64,000 nt of DNA from Diorhabda sublineata. Its lineage: Eukaryota > Arthropoda > Insecta > Coleoptera > Chrysomelidae. Each line of letters begins with the position of its first letter. The first letter of the stretch is position 1. Below are positions 22,185 to 35,220 of the stretch, one piece after another. The DNA is taken from NCBI RefSeq assembly GCF_026230105.1, contig NC_079484.1:8137805-8201804 (forward strand), read 5' to 3'. The notes below the pieces were generated by a model that saw only the letters and a list, made by a program, of their open reading frames with translations, was not told the origin of the DNA and did not search any database. The position numbers and the translations under genes are program-made.

Positions 22185-22570
22185 CATACGACAAAATTTA
22201 GGTGATTACTCGTATGAAACTAAAATTGAGTTTGAATTTCAGTAAAGCTAAAAACTTCTGTAATTTTAATTTACTCGCAAAGGTCTAACTACGGGAATTT
22301 TTTCTATATTCCTATTACATTATATGGGAGTGAAATAACCAACCCACACTTTATTTCACATCAAAACTTTTGTTCAGATGAAGTTCCATAAAATAAAATT
22401 ATTATTGAGATCCTTGTTTTATTTAAAAATATTTTTTAGTCTCAATTTTTTCCCAAAATCAATAGCTGGACGTAAAACACAAATAGCAAAATTTATAATT
22501 TTTTTAATAAATTGAATGGAAAACAGTGAAGATGTAAAATGTAATACGATTCAAAATATGAACCAACTAT
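22185..22570. repeat. MITE-like repeat family, left-half copy
   Basis: It carries an outer arm (ACAAAATTTAGGTGATTACTC, then GAAACTAAAATTGAG) related to the arms at 23,126 and 53,255. An internal module, ACACTTTATTTCA then AAAACTTTT and ATAAATTGA-T-GAAAACAGTG, is shared with 44,330-44,420. Together with the 44-kb copy it suggests an element with inverted arms around this internal module. Confidence 0.6.
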
Positions 22571-23125
22571 GGGTATCGTGTAGACTAATGATTTCAGGTG
22601 ATCCCGTAAAGAGAAATCACAATGATTTAACTGTGGAGATCGAGGAAACCAATGATGGGGCCTCCTCGACTAATCCAACGTTTAAAATTGCTTCTAAATA
22701 TTGCATAGCAGTACGACTGAAGTGTACTGCATCTTTATCGTGAATGAACCACATTTTTGTCTAGTAATGAGTGCGATATCGTTAAGTAATTTAGGGAGAT
22801 AATTTTCGAAAACACTGGTGTGAGAAATTCCATTCAATGGCTGAGACAGAAAATGGGGCCCTACAATACCAATCCATATGTTCACTGAAGAAACATTTTG
22901 AAAATAATGCTCTATAATCTTATGAGGATTCCCGTCAGCTCATACGTGATTATTGTGGAAATTTATGATAGATACTCTTGAAAAATGTGTATAAGAGGTT
23001 CAACTCTTTGAATGTGGTAAGAATATAACTGCTGCTATTTCAAAAATCCACACAGATGAATAGCTGATATTTAGGGCGCTGGCAATTTATCTAGTGCTAG
23101 TTTCCGAATTGTGCACAAAAATTAC

Positions 23126-23185
23126 AGAATTTCAAGCTTGCAGCCCATTTTAATTTCGTACGAGCAATCACTTCCTGAATTTTGT

Positions 23186-23188
<3 letters not shown>
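23126..23188. repeat. Arm of the same MITE-like family
   Basis: The reverse strand reads GCGACAAAATTCAGGAAGTG, then ATTGCTCGTACGAAATTAAAA, matching the arms at 22,190 and 53,257. It ends directly at an (AT)n tract. Confidence 0.6.

Positions 23189-23262
<74 letters not shown>
23189..23262. repeat. (AT)n microsatellite
   Basis: About 74 bp of uninterrupted AT, adjacent to the MITE arm. The 167-codon frame running through it (isoleucine/tyrosine run) is an artefact of the repeat. Confidence 0.97.
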
Positions 23263-23266
<4 letters not shown>

Positions 23267-23344
23267 AGACGTTGCTGAATAGTTAGAATTAGAATTAGAG
23301 ATATCTTGATTGTTTGCAATTTGGGAGTGAATACTATTTTTCTA

Positions 23345-23640
23345 GCTAGAGCTATTGTCCACGGTCCGATCCGAACTCGGTGACGGACAGTTACATCCGA
23401 TGCTGGGAGTGCGAAACGAACTCGTGATTTCTGACCAGTTATAAACATTGTGCAGCTAAAACAAACATCATGTCTCCTCAAGTATTTTTTGGCATTGTTG
23501 TTATATATACGAAGACGTAGAAGAACAAAACAGTGGTGGATACATCCTCGTCTAATAGAAAAAATAGTTAACTGGGGCATTTTGTGTATTGTATGATTAA
23601 TTGCGACAGGACGATTAAGTTTCATTTATCCACTTTCGTA
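23345..23640 (+). mobile_element. PIF/Harbinger transposon fragment
   Basis: The left part contains CACGGTCCGATCCGAACTCG followed by GGTGACGGACAGTTACATCC, resembling Harbinger terminal sequence. Downstream on the plus strand RRRRTKQWWIHPRLIEK resembles the Arg-rich, WW-HP N-terminal start of PIF/Harbinger DDE nucleases. The catalytic domain is absent. A second Harbinger derivative lies at 47,413. Confidence 0.55.
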
Positions 23641-23780
23641 TATGTCCACATTTACTTTTGATTGTTTGACGAGTCGCTCAAGAAATAAAATTGGACGTCA
23701 AGACACGAACATGAGGATGTGCATTCCACCAATTGAAATGTTGAGGTATTTATTGTTTTCACTAAAAACACTGTTAAAAC

Positions 23781-23870
23781 TACCACTACACTACAAAGAC
23801 CGAAGGTAAACTGAGTTTATGTTTACCTGAAGACGATATCTTAGTTATCGAAACGCGCGTCAGTTTTGTT
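23781..23870. repeat. Degenerate copy of the 60-kb palindromic element
   Basis: TGAAGACGATATCTTAGTTA followed by TCGAAACGCGCGT matches the arm of the palindrome at 59,990-60,116, and GGTAAAC...GTTTACC reproduces its centre. Only one arm is well preserved. Flanking ACCACTACAC and GGTGTAG words also match. Confidence 0.7.
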
Positions 23871-23879
23871 TTGGTGTAG

Positions 23880-25690
23880 GATAAAATGAAATTGAGATGA
23901 CATAAAATCTAAGGTTTTCTTGGAATTTGGGCGTACTCCGCCTGAAAAAAAAAGGAGAAAGCCATAAACTTTCTTGTTTCCGAAAATCAAGCGAACTCTC
24001 CGATGTGGCAGCATATGCGGAGACTGTGATAATGAATCTCGGATGTCGGACGTTTTGTGGACAAACAACGATATGAAGATCATAGTAGCAACTACATTCC
24101 TTCATCTCGGGTCTCGGAATTGAATCCAATGAACAAACCGCCTTATTCTTACAAGTTCTAGGAAATGTTTTGTCCGTAATTAGCGTTACTATATAATACA
24201 TTAATGAATATATAAAACCCATATAATTTTTTTTTTAGTTTTATCATAATAAAATTTTGACATCACCAAATTTTGATGACAAAATAATAAATTTTCATTG
24301 GTTACATGTTACATGTTTATCGATCATTATCTCCAATGTAGATTGGATAAAATGATTAACAAAACAATAGTATTTCAATGATCTAGGTAACCCACCTCTG
24401 TTTTACCTTCTCTTTCCAATATGTTTTACTGGTAATATAGTTTTCATAGTTATTAGTATATTATATTGTAACTTACTCTCATAGTATTGTTCTTTATTGT
24501 ATTGATAATGAGGAGAGCTTTTCCCAAAAGCTTGGAGAAGTAATTTAGAAACGAGTTTTCGGTAATATTAAGATGAACATTGCGATGTTTTGTTTTCACA
24601 TTTACAAATTAATATGTCAAATTTCTCATTAACCCACTTATATATTCACGTAGATTTCCTCACAATTAGTAATGTTTCAAAAAATATATCTTAAACTTAC
24701 CTCAATGTTGAAATGTCACCATGAAACTTCTTAAATATTCTTTTTTTTCAAGACTCAAAGGTTTGTATTTGTATAAAACAATATTCAATTGGACGTAGGC
24801 ATTATACTGCCTATTTCAATTAATTATTGTGGTTAAAATGAGCTTTTTAAATCAAAATATGATATTAGTTCCAAAAGATAATGTTTATTTTAAGTTTGAA
24901 ACGGATTTGAGGTGTTTAGGAAGTACCTAAAAATCGAAATCAACCTTTTGTCGCGAAAACAGGACTTGAATCATAAAGAAATACAGAAGCAAAGTAAAGA
25001 AAAGAATATAATAAAAGTTTATTCAACATATAGAAGTTGAGCAAAAACAATTGGGAAAACTTTAGTAAAGTAAGCCATTCAACAATGTCTCAATTAGAGT
25101 TAATATTTTCATCACATGCTGAAGTACTTCCGTACGAGGAGTGCAATTTTAGCAAGAATTTAGTTGTAAGTGCACTTCAGGAATCGAATATTAAGTTTAT
25201 ATTGTTGGCAATTAACGTCATATTGTTGAGAGATAGCAGACAAGAAATTAAATGGAAAGTTTCAGATCTCTCTATAGAACTTTGTTTTCTCAATTTTAAT
25301 ATCATTTACTGAGAATTGTTATTCACTGTCTCTTTGTATTGAAATAATCCGTGGCTATGTAGATACTTAAATTATTTTTAATGCTATTGAACTTCTCATT
25401 AGACGGAATTTTACTATAGAAATAGCTAGTTTTGGCGAAGAAAATGTCCTTGAAATAAAGCAAAGTTTGTTCATTTTATGTTACAAACCTGGCAAATATC
25501 TTGAAGGACTATAAAGATTAATAATGTCAAAACTATATACAATATTATAGGTTATTTGTTGATGAATAAGTATCAAAATATTATAATATTATCTTATCCA
25601 GTTCGAATCATCCCACGATGCTGAGCAAGAACAACTACAGCAACATTCGTGAAGAAGCTTAGTTTTTTCTAGAGGACAACGAATTCTAGA
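23880..25690. other. AT-rich stretch, nothing firmly recognised
   Basis: A 120-codon minus-strand frame near 23,860-24,222 overlaps a somewhat GC-richer patch but carries no motif I know. The frame at 25,037-25,312 likewise has none. Confidence 0.4.
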
Positions 25691-25699
25691 CTTTTTTTA

Positions 25700-26116
25700 T
25701 TATACCCTACTTCTTCTTCCTTCTTGCATGGTAGGTTTAAAACCTGTTTCTTCTTCAATTCAGCCTCCTGGAACCAGATTGTCACACCATCTCTTTCTCG
25801 GTAGACCAATACTTCTTCTGCCTATTGACTTCCATTCTAGTTCTCATTTCAGTACCCCGTCAATCACATTTTCTACCTTGCACATATTTCTTATTTTTTC
25901 ACTTCTTTCTCTGTCTAAAAGTGTTTTTCCTGCCATTTTCCTGAGTACTTCCATTTCCGTTGTCTCTAGTAGTCTTTTTGTCTTAGATGTATCGGGTCTT
26001 CTCTCTGATATGTATGTCATTATAGGTCTAATTGTTGTTTTATATGTTCTGCTTTTTGGTTCTTTTGTAAGATGTTTATTTTTACAAATTTTTGAAGAAT
26101 TTATTACATCCGACAA
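25700..26116 (-). mobile_element. LINE relic: C-terminal YKT-IRP domain
   Basis: The minus strand reads RTYKTTIRPIMTYISE, then a KRLLETTEMEVLRKMAGKTL block and CKVENV, the conserved C-terminal region of RTE/CR1-like LINEs (YKT-IRP-LTYG-E ... E-K-LRKI-G). Farther downstream the complement of the CTTCTTCTTCCTTC region gives a degraded PGG-EEETGLKP-like tail. The first part is open for 90 codons; frame changes follow. Confidence 0.8.
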
Positions 26117-26169
26117 GCTGATTTGGGGACCATTACGAGAATAAGAGCCCTATAAATTAAAATTCGGTT

Positions 26170-26995
26170 TATACCAAGACTTCTCAAGGAGGATATAAAT
26201 CCTACGCATCTTTGATATGGTTGGTCTGGAAAGTAGTGAACCCAAGATCTGCTCTTTCCGACTATACAATAAATTCATGCAGAAGATTCTTCTTGGTAAT
26301 AAGGAAAATGGAATAAAAGTGGAAAGATAACGCTCAACAATACAAAAATTAACTAAGGAATAGCTTAAAGAAAACTATGATATACAAACTTGCGAAAAAG
26401 TTATTGGACAACATCGGATAATCAAACTAAGTGGATAGTTAGATCAATAAGAAGCACCATATGTTATTGATTGAAAAAATACGGTAACAATGACTAGCCA
26501 CCATATCTACGACTTCAATGATTACTGAGTCTTACACGCTTTTGATTGAATAAATGCGGAATAATGACCAACCGTCAAGGTCAAGATATTCTCTCGCTAA
26601 TTGTCTGCATCCACCACAATATCTAAGAATTCAATGCATAATAATAATAATTGCAATTATGGAAAAGTTCATAGTGATTGTGGTTTCTGTTTAATAGTAT
26701 ATTGACATTTACTTGCTGTGACTCCTCAAAGTATTCAGGAAAATTGATTAATTGTTTTCAACTATATAACCCAGTATTTCTTTCAATTAACGTTCTTTTT
26801 TACAAATAACAAGCGTTTGTCAGTTTTTTTTTCGCGAAAATGTAGAAGAAACTTTTGTAATTATAAAAAACACATTCCAACCCAAAATTATCAATTATTT
26901 TGGTGCAATTGTGCAATTATATCCAAAATTTTGTTGAGGAAAATATTTTGAATTGCACATAACAAACCTTCTCTATTTCATCTCTCAAAATAATG
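26170..26995. other. AT-rich stretch between LINE relics
   Basis: No identifiable module. Confidence 0.4.
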
Positions 26996-26999
26996 CAAA

Positions 27000-27478
27000 T
27001 CTTCATTACATTAGCGACGAACGATACATTTATAATTTTCCAATCTACCATCATCGTCATCTAGCTCCCAGTGAAGCAAAGTTCAATTGTCGATGTTTCA
27101 GCAGATGTGGTAAAACGATAGAGCTCCAGTTCCTTTTTTTAGGTTATTTTGCAGCCTATTTTCAAGTTAACTCTATCTATTGCAGTTCTTTCTCTATAAT
27201 TTATCTCCCTGTTCGTACAGGTCTGCCTTTTTGTCTTCTGTCTGTTCTGCTAAAATATAGATCTTATCTTTTTATGTTTGTTTCTGGTCGTAGTGTCAAT
27301 TTCCATTTTCCCTTCGTAATCGTTACGTCAATTTTCTATTCTTCAGTTATGTTCGAAAGGTGTTCATCACTTATTTCATTTGGCCAGAATTTTTCTCAAA
27401 TATCTCATAGACATCTGTTGATGAATGATTTGAGTTTCCAAGACATCTTCCTATTAAATATCCAAGTTTTAGAATAGT
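27000..27478 (-). mobile_element. LINE relic: C-terminal WP-ISN domain
   Basis: Minus-strand blocks KSFINRCL, FWPNEISDEHLSNITEE, then KGKWK and RRQKGRPVRT match the last domain of LINE polyproteins of the kind annotated as craniofacial development protein 2-like (N-CLR-I--WP-ISN--L ... KW-WIGH ... KRGRP-TW). The GH motif is eroded. The 174-codon frame on the plus strand is only its shadow. Confidence 0.7.
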
Positions 27479-27644
27479 CTTAGTTTTTTCCTAGAAAAAC
27501 TTATAGATCATATTTTATACAGCTTTTTCCGTCAGGCCTATTATTTTTTCGATGCTCCAGTACCCAATTTGTTTCTGGTTCTGGTTTTAGTAATTTCTCC
27601 TGAGAATTTGTTACCTATATCTATGAATTGTTCATACAGTTGTC

Positions 27645-28000
27645 TGTGCATCTATGCCGATGATACTGTGATAAAAAAGAGAAACTACAAGGGATGATCC
27701 TGAAATTAAACCATGGAGCAATGAAAATAAGTGAACAAATGAATTAAAACTAGACAAAAACCATGATTTATCAACAAGAACAACCAAAAATCACAGTAGA
27801 ATAGACAACTGTAGAAAAAGTAGTTAGGCCAAACCATGCAGCTGGATGAGAAAGTCAAACTAAAGAAATTTAAAGAAGAATAAGATTGACATGGAAGCCT
27901 CATTGCAATCCGTAACTAAACGAATGTAACGAATGTCTCTATATAGGTGAATATGAGAATTTAGACACAAAGATCCCCAATACAATAAGATATTAATACA
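27645..28000 (+). mobile_element. LINE relic: YADD reverse transcriptase box
   Basis: CIYADDTVI is the catalytic box of a LINE reverse transcriptase, on the opposite strand to the adjacent C-terminal relic. Downstream KNKIDMEASLQS and related pieces in shifting frames resemble the thumb and connection region. It is strongly eroded. Confidence 0.6.
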
Positions 28001-28149
28001 TTGGACACCTTGGAACTACAAGAGGAAAGAAGGAATGTGTTCATCATGAGATATGAAAAAGCTCATTGGACCAAAGAAGACTCAACTCTCCCAATATAAA
28101 TATGCACAAAGAAAGAAAATGGGGGCCTATGTTTAAAGACAGTCATATG

Positions 28150-30725
28150 AGGCTGATAATATAGACAAAATTCAGTCATTTGAGAAAGAAATTTTAGCTA
28201 CATTGAACACTAAAATCTGTTTACCTAATTCCGGTATCAAATGTGACACTTCTGGACATTAGGAAACGTCACAGTGGTTATGTAAAAACTTTACGTAACT
28301 GTTTAATAATTTATCAATTATTTGAATCGTGAATGGAGCAATTGGGACTTGAATAGAGTACTTTCTTGTATATAAAGCTTCCACACGGGAATTGTCTTTC
28401 TGCAACCTTTGATGATATTCATACTGAACACTATTATCTATTATCTAGTCAGCCCCAGAGCGATGTCAGTGATCGAAGTTCAGTGAAAGACCAACTCGAT
28501 GAGCTGAAGAAGAAAAGCTCAATCAAGAAGCCACGAGGCAGCTGGAGATCTTCTTTACATATTTCGATTTGAAAGTCTGTGTTTTTCAAAGGGTGTATCA
28601 TCTAGAACTAAAGGGAAGTTTATAGTGAACATTGCGGGGTTAAATTGTGTCTAAAGTGTATATAATTTCAGAGGTAGTTATGATTAATCAGTAACACACT
28701 CTGGTTTAAAATAATGAAATAATGATTCAACCAGCACTTTATGGTAACTATTCAGTTGATTTGGATGTAATCTTTGGCATTCCAATTTATTCTTGGTAAA
28801 TATATGAGCAGAATTGATCGAAGATTATCGAAAATATAACAGTTACAATGTGTTACATCATGAAATTATCACGAAGTGTCTATAAAAAATATCTGTATTT
28901 TCATATATAGTCCACAATCTTATCGAAATTTTATTGTCAAAGAAGATGTGTACTCGTTTAAAGTCTTCACTTATATCGTACAAGTTTTGGATGACCTCAA
29001 CATTTATAAATGTGGTAAATAGTTAGCAGTCATTAATCAAGTATCAGGGAATATGTCTTTGTGTCAATTGATCGTTCTGTATTTCCAACGATATCGGTAT
29101 CACTAAACCATAAAATGAAAATGGATTGTTTAACCTAAACTAAAAAAAAAAAATATGCACAACGTAAGTCGCTACTAGAATGTATCCGTTCCCAGTGGAT
29201 GGTGATCAGAATCGGTTTTATGCGGTATAAACTGTATCTAATTTCCATAAATTCGTTGATAATATTTTTGATTGCCTATAGTTCAAAACAGGACTATACA
29301 GTAAATTTTATTGATCTCATAATATATTCTAACGATTGAAATTGAATTAAATTGAAATCGTTGCAATGTAGTCCCACTCTCCCCTTCTAGTTTTATTTTC
29401 TATTGCTAGGAATGAAATGCGCGGTTCTTGATCTTGAATCTTGAATGTACATACACCACGCCTCAGAAGGTCAGAACTGCGGGTAGAAGATTATGTTGAT
29501 ATGCTTGACAAATTTCATTGTTTTCCTCTCTTATTTAATGACATTTTGTGTTGAAATTGAAGTTCACTTTTTCATAAATATATATAAATTTGTGACTTCT
29601 GAGAATAATAAAACGAAAATGAATGAATGAACGAATGAATACCAAGTTTTAGACATATTTTTAGATGTATTAAATGACAGGTATTAGAACAATAATTTTT
29701 TTATTTGATCACAAATTTGTGATACAAGTAATGGAACATTCATTTCTTTCACTATATTAAATGTAGTAAGACAAATATATGAAGTAAGTTTGAGTGATCG
29801 AAAGAAGTATAATCAGAAGCAAAACATACGAGGTCGGTTTATCGGAAGAATAATTTTCAAATTAAAAAAACTATTGTAAAGAAATATATTATATATACAA
29901 TTTATACAATAATAGACATATATAACAATAAAAGTTCAGCATGTTTTAAATTTTTTCAAACAAACCAAAAAAATTGTGCAAAATACGCATTACTTAAAAA
30001 TTTGCTTTCCACCAAAACAATTTTTGAGTTTCGGAACAGAAGATTTGAATCGGAGCAGTTAGATGGCATGTGGAAATAAATCGTAACGCAGTCGCTTACA
30101 TATTTGGAATCCCGCAACAATGTGGCCCATACCTTATTATCTAGAAAATTGTTTTCTTGGAAGAAAGTACTTCGCATAAGCATTGTTCCAACTGTTTTTT
30201 TGTTTTGGGGTAAGAGAGTGCACTCAGGTTTCTGATCGTAGATGCTGCAGGTTTTTTACGGTTCTCCTGAAATCTTTTGAACCCGTTCACCAGTCAAATC
30301 GTCGACGATAAAGAATAAAACATCCACCGTTGTACCCGCCCGTACATACAATCATTCACCAAGTGATTGCATCAGCTCTTTCTGGTTCTTTACACACATT
30401 CAATGAGTTTATACCACATTAAAAGGAAAACTCATTGAAGCTAATATACGTTTAGTCATTTTTTTTTAAATTATTTTGTAATATAATAATTGAATCAAAT
30501 GCTGTCAGTTAATTACATCATTTTTCATTCCTGCAAACCGGTTCCACCTGTATCTTTAAACGCTATTTAGTGATTTTTTTATAAAAACATTGTATAATAA
30601 ACGATTCCTATCTCGCTTTAACTAAAAAAGAATAAATGCAAATGACAAAAATTATTCTAGTTGTTGATATTTTTATTTCTGCTAGTTATGTTTCACCTAC
30701 ACAAACTTGTCGATGATATAAAGAT
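28150..30725. other. AT-rich stretch, no recognised gene
   Basis: The short open frames at 28,366-28,572 (plus) and 29,956-30,183 (minus) have no signature. A small ATGAATGAATGAACGAATGA run is near 29,620. Confidence 0.4.
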
Positions 30726-30729
30726 TAGG

Positions 30730-31300
30730 TTATTTAAATTCATGATACGCGGTTTGTTCGAGAAGTTTGCGATCTAACAAAAAAATTCTCAAATTTCCAT
30801 AGTCTTAATTTGAGTCTACATATTCAATTCGGCGATGCTACATCCTTTTTGATCCTTCCAAAAAGAGTTGCCGTCTTTCTACTTAAAATAAACGTTTACA
30901 TGAGCTGTAATGTCTTCACCTGATGACAATCTCTTTCTATTTTTATTGGTTTGCCCTTTCGAAGATAGTCAATGAAAAGAATCTAACGACTAACCCAAAA
31001 AGCGTCGCCATCCTGTCGATGAAACAGTCTTCCTATTTTTAGAAGCAGGTTCGGCTTTTGCAACTCACTGTCTTCATTGTTTTTTACTTCAGGAGTGTAG
31101 TGGTGGATTCATTCTTCTTCTACAGTTATAAATCAATGGAAGGCAAATGTTTCCTTTTCAAATGCCGATAGCCTTTTCTATCTCCTTAACCTCACTTCGA
31201 CAGTCGTCCAAAAACACTGGGTGAACTTTTTTGATGGTATTGCCGGTTGTCCCAGTTTTTAGCTATCCCGAAATCTCGTAGCTTAGCAGTCAATTAGAAA
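30730..31300 (-). mobile_element. Mariner relic with internal deletion
   Basis: On the minus strand a helix-turn-helix remnant (VKEIEKAIGI) is followed closely by TVEEE-stop-IHHYTPEVKN and FIDYLRKGKP. The last two correspond to the TVDETWIHHYTPE and FIDYL-KGKTI blocks of mariner transposases. The distance is too short for a complete protein, so the segment between helix-turn-helix and first Asp is deleted. Just after it, GATCGCAAACTTCTCGAAC resembles a mariner terminal repeat. Confidence 0.75.
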
Positions 31301-31309
31301 AAATATTCT

Positions 31310-34300
31310 GTTCGGAATATCTAGTCATAAGTTACAATGTGGATTGATCTATATTCTAAAAATGATCTTTTGGTATATATACGAGTATGACTTCTATCCA
31401 ACCGATTTGCTTAACTTTATTTACCTTGATGTACAGATTCATCATAAGTAATCAGATTGGAACAGATGAAAAAATGATAATTTCCAATTTATACTTACTA
31501 CATACGTTTCCCAAGAAAATTTCAAACCTATAGCTTTTCTCTTTCTTAATATTTGTCCAAAATATTAGTCCATTATAAGCCACAAAATTCGTTTTAGTTT
31601 AGTGGAACACTTGATCTGATAAGCTCTAGTTCAAGTATCCTTCAAATAATTGAGTCATAGAGAAGTAAGATGCGGATATTAACCTCAACTCCTGAGATTT
31701 CTTGGATACTTTTCATAATTTTGTATATTCAAATATTTATAGATGTGGTTTTGAGTAGACTACAACTTTTGTTTTGGTCTACAACAACTTGTTCGAAAGA
31801 GACCTTTCACAATCTATTACTACCAATGGAATATACAGCTGAAATTAATCATTTCTTCTCAAGAGGTGCAATTCTGCTACCCAATAATGGACGTTTTGAT
31901 AAAATTAATAATTATTGGCTCATTCAGAACTTGGACAGAAGTGAATACACTGAATTCTTTAACGGCTTTGACATGATTGCTGTTACAATCCTACCAGAGA
32001 TTCGAACCCATTTGGTAAACAACAAACTTCTCATATGTCTAACTTTCATACATCTAATTACTAACAATTTCTCTTCATCTCTTTTTCATAACTTTAATAC
32101 TACAGAGTTTCGCTTAACCCTGAACCGATGTTCTTATCTTAAACTCTCGTTTGAAGAAGAGAAGAGAAATGGCGAGTCCTACAGTATAGGCGGTGCACTC
32201 GCCTCTTCTCGGCTTCATTCGCCTCGCCTTCCTGTCATTTAACTTCGTGTCGATTTTTCCGACGCAAAAGGAAGAGTGTGACGGCGTAAATATAGATTAA
32301 AACGAGAGTGTGGATGGCTAGCACTCCTGTCATCTTTGCTATGCCAAGACTCGAGAGCCACTAGGAGGCGCTTCACGAGAGTCTGGCTTGTTCACCTTCT
32401 TAAATATAATATTTTTTAATTCACTTTAAAACGTTTGAAATTTTTATTTACAAACTATTATTTATTTTGTACGCTTTTCATTTAATATTAATATAGAATT
32501 GAAATGTGTATTTTTACTCGAAATCTTATCACGCCATGAAATTTATTTTATTTGATTTTGATTATTTAATAAAGACTTAATTAACAACAATTATCAAATT
32601 TTATTATTCACTCTATCAAATTGATAAAATTCATGTGAAATTATATTGGATAAGCATGACAAATGTTCTATTTTCAATCGGCTTAATTGATATTTCACAA
32701 AATAAATCGCAAAATTATAAACAAGGAAATTGATTCTATAATATAAATGAGCCCTCAAATGCTTAATTAATATTGGACAGATATTTATGGTTACATATCA
32801 CCAAATTTTATTGCTGCCATAAAATGTTTTTTATGATCAGAATTCTTCGACGTTATTGGGTTAATAGCTAAACGACAACCAGTTTTTTCAATATCAATGA
32901 CAAATCAGGGATCGCAATTCTAAATATACTCGAATAAACTATTATTGCATATGACAAAAAACATTAATTCGACAGATAATGCATTATTTCAACCCCATCT
33001 TTTATACAATTTGTCCTTGTGCAGATAATGAGTAATCCCCTTCGATTTTTTCACGATTTTAGAAAGTGACTAGCCTCCAGTTAAATATAAAAAGAAATGG
33101 AACGGACTCCCAGCGCCCATGTCAGTTCATTTTGAGCCATGAAACAGTGTATATTATAAAGTTCGATAGTGTCTTTTGAAATGTGTACCAATTAACGCCA
33201 ATGTTTAATCATTAACTTTCCATTTAAAGAAATTTACAGAGCATCCCTACAAGTTTGCAAATTTAAGAATAATTAGATCATTCCTAAAAAATCAGGAAAA
33301 GATAATTAGTCCAGTAACTCTATACATCAAAGCATGAGTCCAATCCAGTAGTTTTGATTTTTTTACGATGTTGGCCTACTGGATAATCCAAGTTTGTGAC
33401 CTCGAGCGCCGAGCAAAACTTCAAATCAAATTTTCGCGATTAAAACCCTAAAAGTTTAATTTTTTGGAGAACTTCTGAGTACATTTTTAAAGTGGACTAA
33501 GTTTGCTACAATATGATACTAGAACTGTCTCTGAAGACCCAATAGTTTTCAAGAATGAGCCTTTCAAAGTTTATTATGTCTTTCGAAATCTGCAATTCTT
33601 TGTAATTCTGTGTTTCTTATTGAATTGATTATAATAACAAATCCCTGTAATTTTATGATTGGGTGTTAAAAAAGAAGATGAGAAGTGTGAACGATTATAT
33701 CTAAAGGCGAAGATTGAACTAGGAAGAGAATGAAATAACAAATCAAAGAGTAATAATAGAAATGACTATTCAAAATGTGATTAGCAAAATTATCAAATTA
33801 TTCAATTTAATAATATTGTTCCTGATATAATATCATGTCTATATTTTATTTGTTTCTTTGAGCGAATCATATATATGTGATTACACATTACACAAACACG
33901 CGTTTGTTAATAAATAACATATAAATAAGGGGTATCGTATCTAAATATTTCCAACCAAACTAAAACCATTTGTGTTAATAATTCTACAAGTGAATCGACA
34001 ACAACATTAAATATGTATAATTATTGGAAAAAAATAGAAATTGTCTGTGTTATTTTGTGATTTACGACATTCATTTACCATATTTTAAATTAATTTTACC
34101 CTCTCCACCGCAGGATCCTGTCCACTGCTTCTCCAAGTCTTTTTTTTTTTTGGAAACCAAAGTATTTAATACTTGTTTCCGACATAATAGAAAGTACAAT
34201 ATTCTAAAAGAAAATAATAACAGTTAGGTTATCTTTATAATAGCGGCTAAACGCAGAAAAAAAATATCAGAAATACATAAAATCCCAGTAAATACACATA

Positions 34301-34440
34301 ACTCCAGCCTAATCTTAATGGCCAAGAAAATATTCTGATTCCAGCGTTGCAAATTTGAGTCAACAAGTCAGCATACCGATGTATATCTATCGTTATAAGA
34401 ATGTGCTAATTTCCATCCACAAGAAAGAGAAAAAAAAACA
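31310..34440. other. Intergenic stretch with a GC-richer patch at 32,150-32,400
   Basis: A 190-codon open frame (31,670-32,242, plus) starts with ATG, but its composition looks like random AT-rich DNA and I see no motif. The GC-richer patch contains GAAGAGAAGAGAAATGGCGAG and CTCGCCTCTTCTCG in inverted orientation and may be the end of an unidentified element. The remainder is featureless. Confidence 0.4.
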
Positions 34441-34479
34441 AATTGCGAAAACTAGAGACCAATATACCTAACTTCATTG

Positions 34480-35220
34480 TTGTGAAAGATAAACACTAAA
34501 AGAAGTAGACAAGAAACTGGAAGAAGAAAAAGCAACATTCATAATAGAAAGGCGTTACGAAAAAAGTGACACACTACACTTCACGTTCATAAATCTGAGA
34601 AGAGCATTCGACTCAATCCAAGGAAACAACAGACTATGAAATCTAAACATAATATTAATAACGATCACAAGAAGCGTATATAGAAGAGTAAAAGGGAAAG
34701 TAGAACTGAATAACCAAAGATAAGAAGATTTTATGATGGAAAAGTGGAGAAACCAAGGGGATAGTTTTAGCCCACTATTATTCATACTATCAATGGATAC
34801 AATACTGAAACATGTGAAGGAAAAGTCGAGACACCTACAAGATGAAAGCACTAACGAAAATTTTAATAGAAGGGATTGAAAAATTCCAAAAGGAAATTTA
34901 AAAAAAATGTCAGACAGATAGCAAATGGAGGACATAAAGAACAAGTCGCACCTTTTGAATATCTTGGAACATAAATATGACGGCAAAATAGAGGCGGAAT
35001 AAAGGAAGCAACAAAGAAACTAAAACTGAGCGTATACTATACAATAACAGTTAGAATACTAAAATATTATGAAAGTGGAACGAGGGTAACTAACAATAAA
35101 ATAGTTGGAGAGTGAATGCAATGGAGACGAAAAATAGAAGGAAAACTAAGATGGACAGATTAAGAGCTGAAATTATAAGAGACTTACAACAAGAAACAAG
35201 AAACTGGTTAAACATTTATG
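34480..35220 (+). mobile_element. LINE relic: reverse transcriptase core
   Basis: The plus strand reads DTLHFTFINLRRAFDSI (FIDL-KAFD box), then EKWRNQGDSFSPLLFILSMD (QGD-LSP-LFI box), and farther on FEYLGT. These are consecutive reverse transcriptase motifs of a CR1/RTE-like LINE; the FADD block between the last two is eroded. The copy ends about 530 bp upstream of the promoter of cuticle gene 2 and has the same orientation. Confidence 0.8.

Noticed and set aside
23122..23625. 167-codon frame on the minus strand through the (AT)n tract
   Set aside because: The frame is extended by the dinucleotide repeat and crosses two unrelated transposon fragments.
24690..24740. Possible first exon: ATG followed by GAGGTAAGT on the minus strand
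   Set aside because: The frame from that ATG meets TGA before the donor, and no TATA box or matching second exon is found.
26953..27477. 174-codon plus-strand frame
   Set aside because: The recognisable protein motifs are on the opposite strand (LINE C-terminal relic).
31670..32242. 190-codon ATG-initiated open frame on the plus strand
   Set aside because: No conserved motif, no codon-usage contrast with flanking AT-rich DNA, no promoter or splice context; its length is possible by chance in a 64-kb window.
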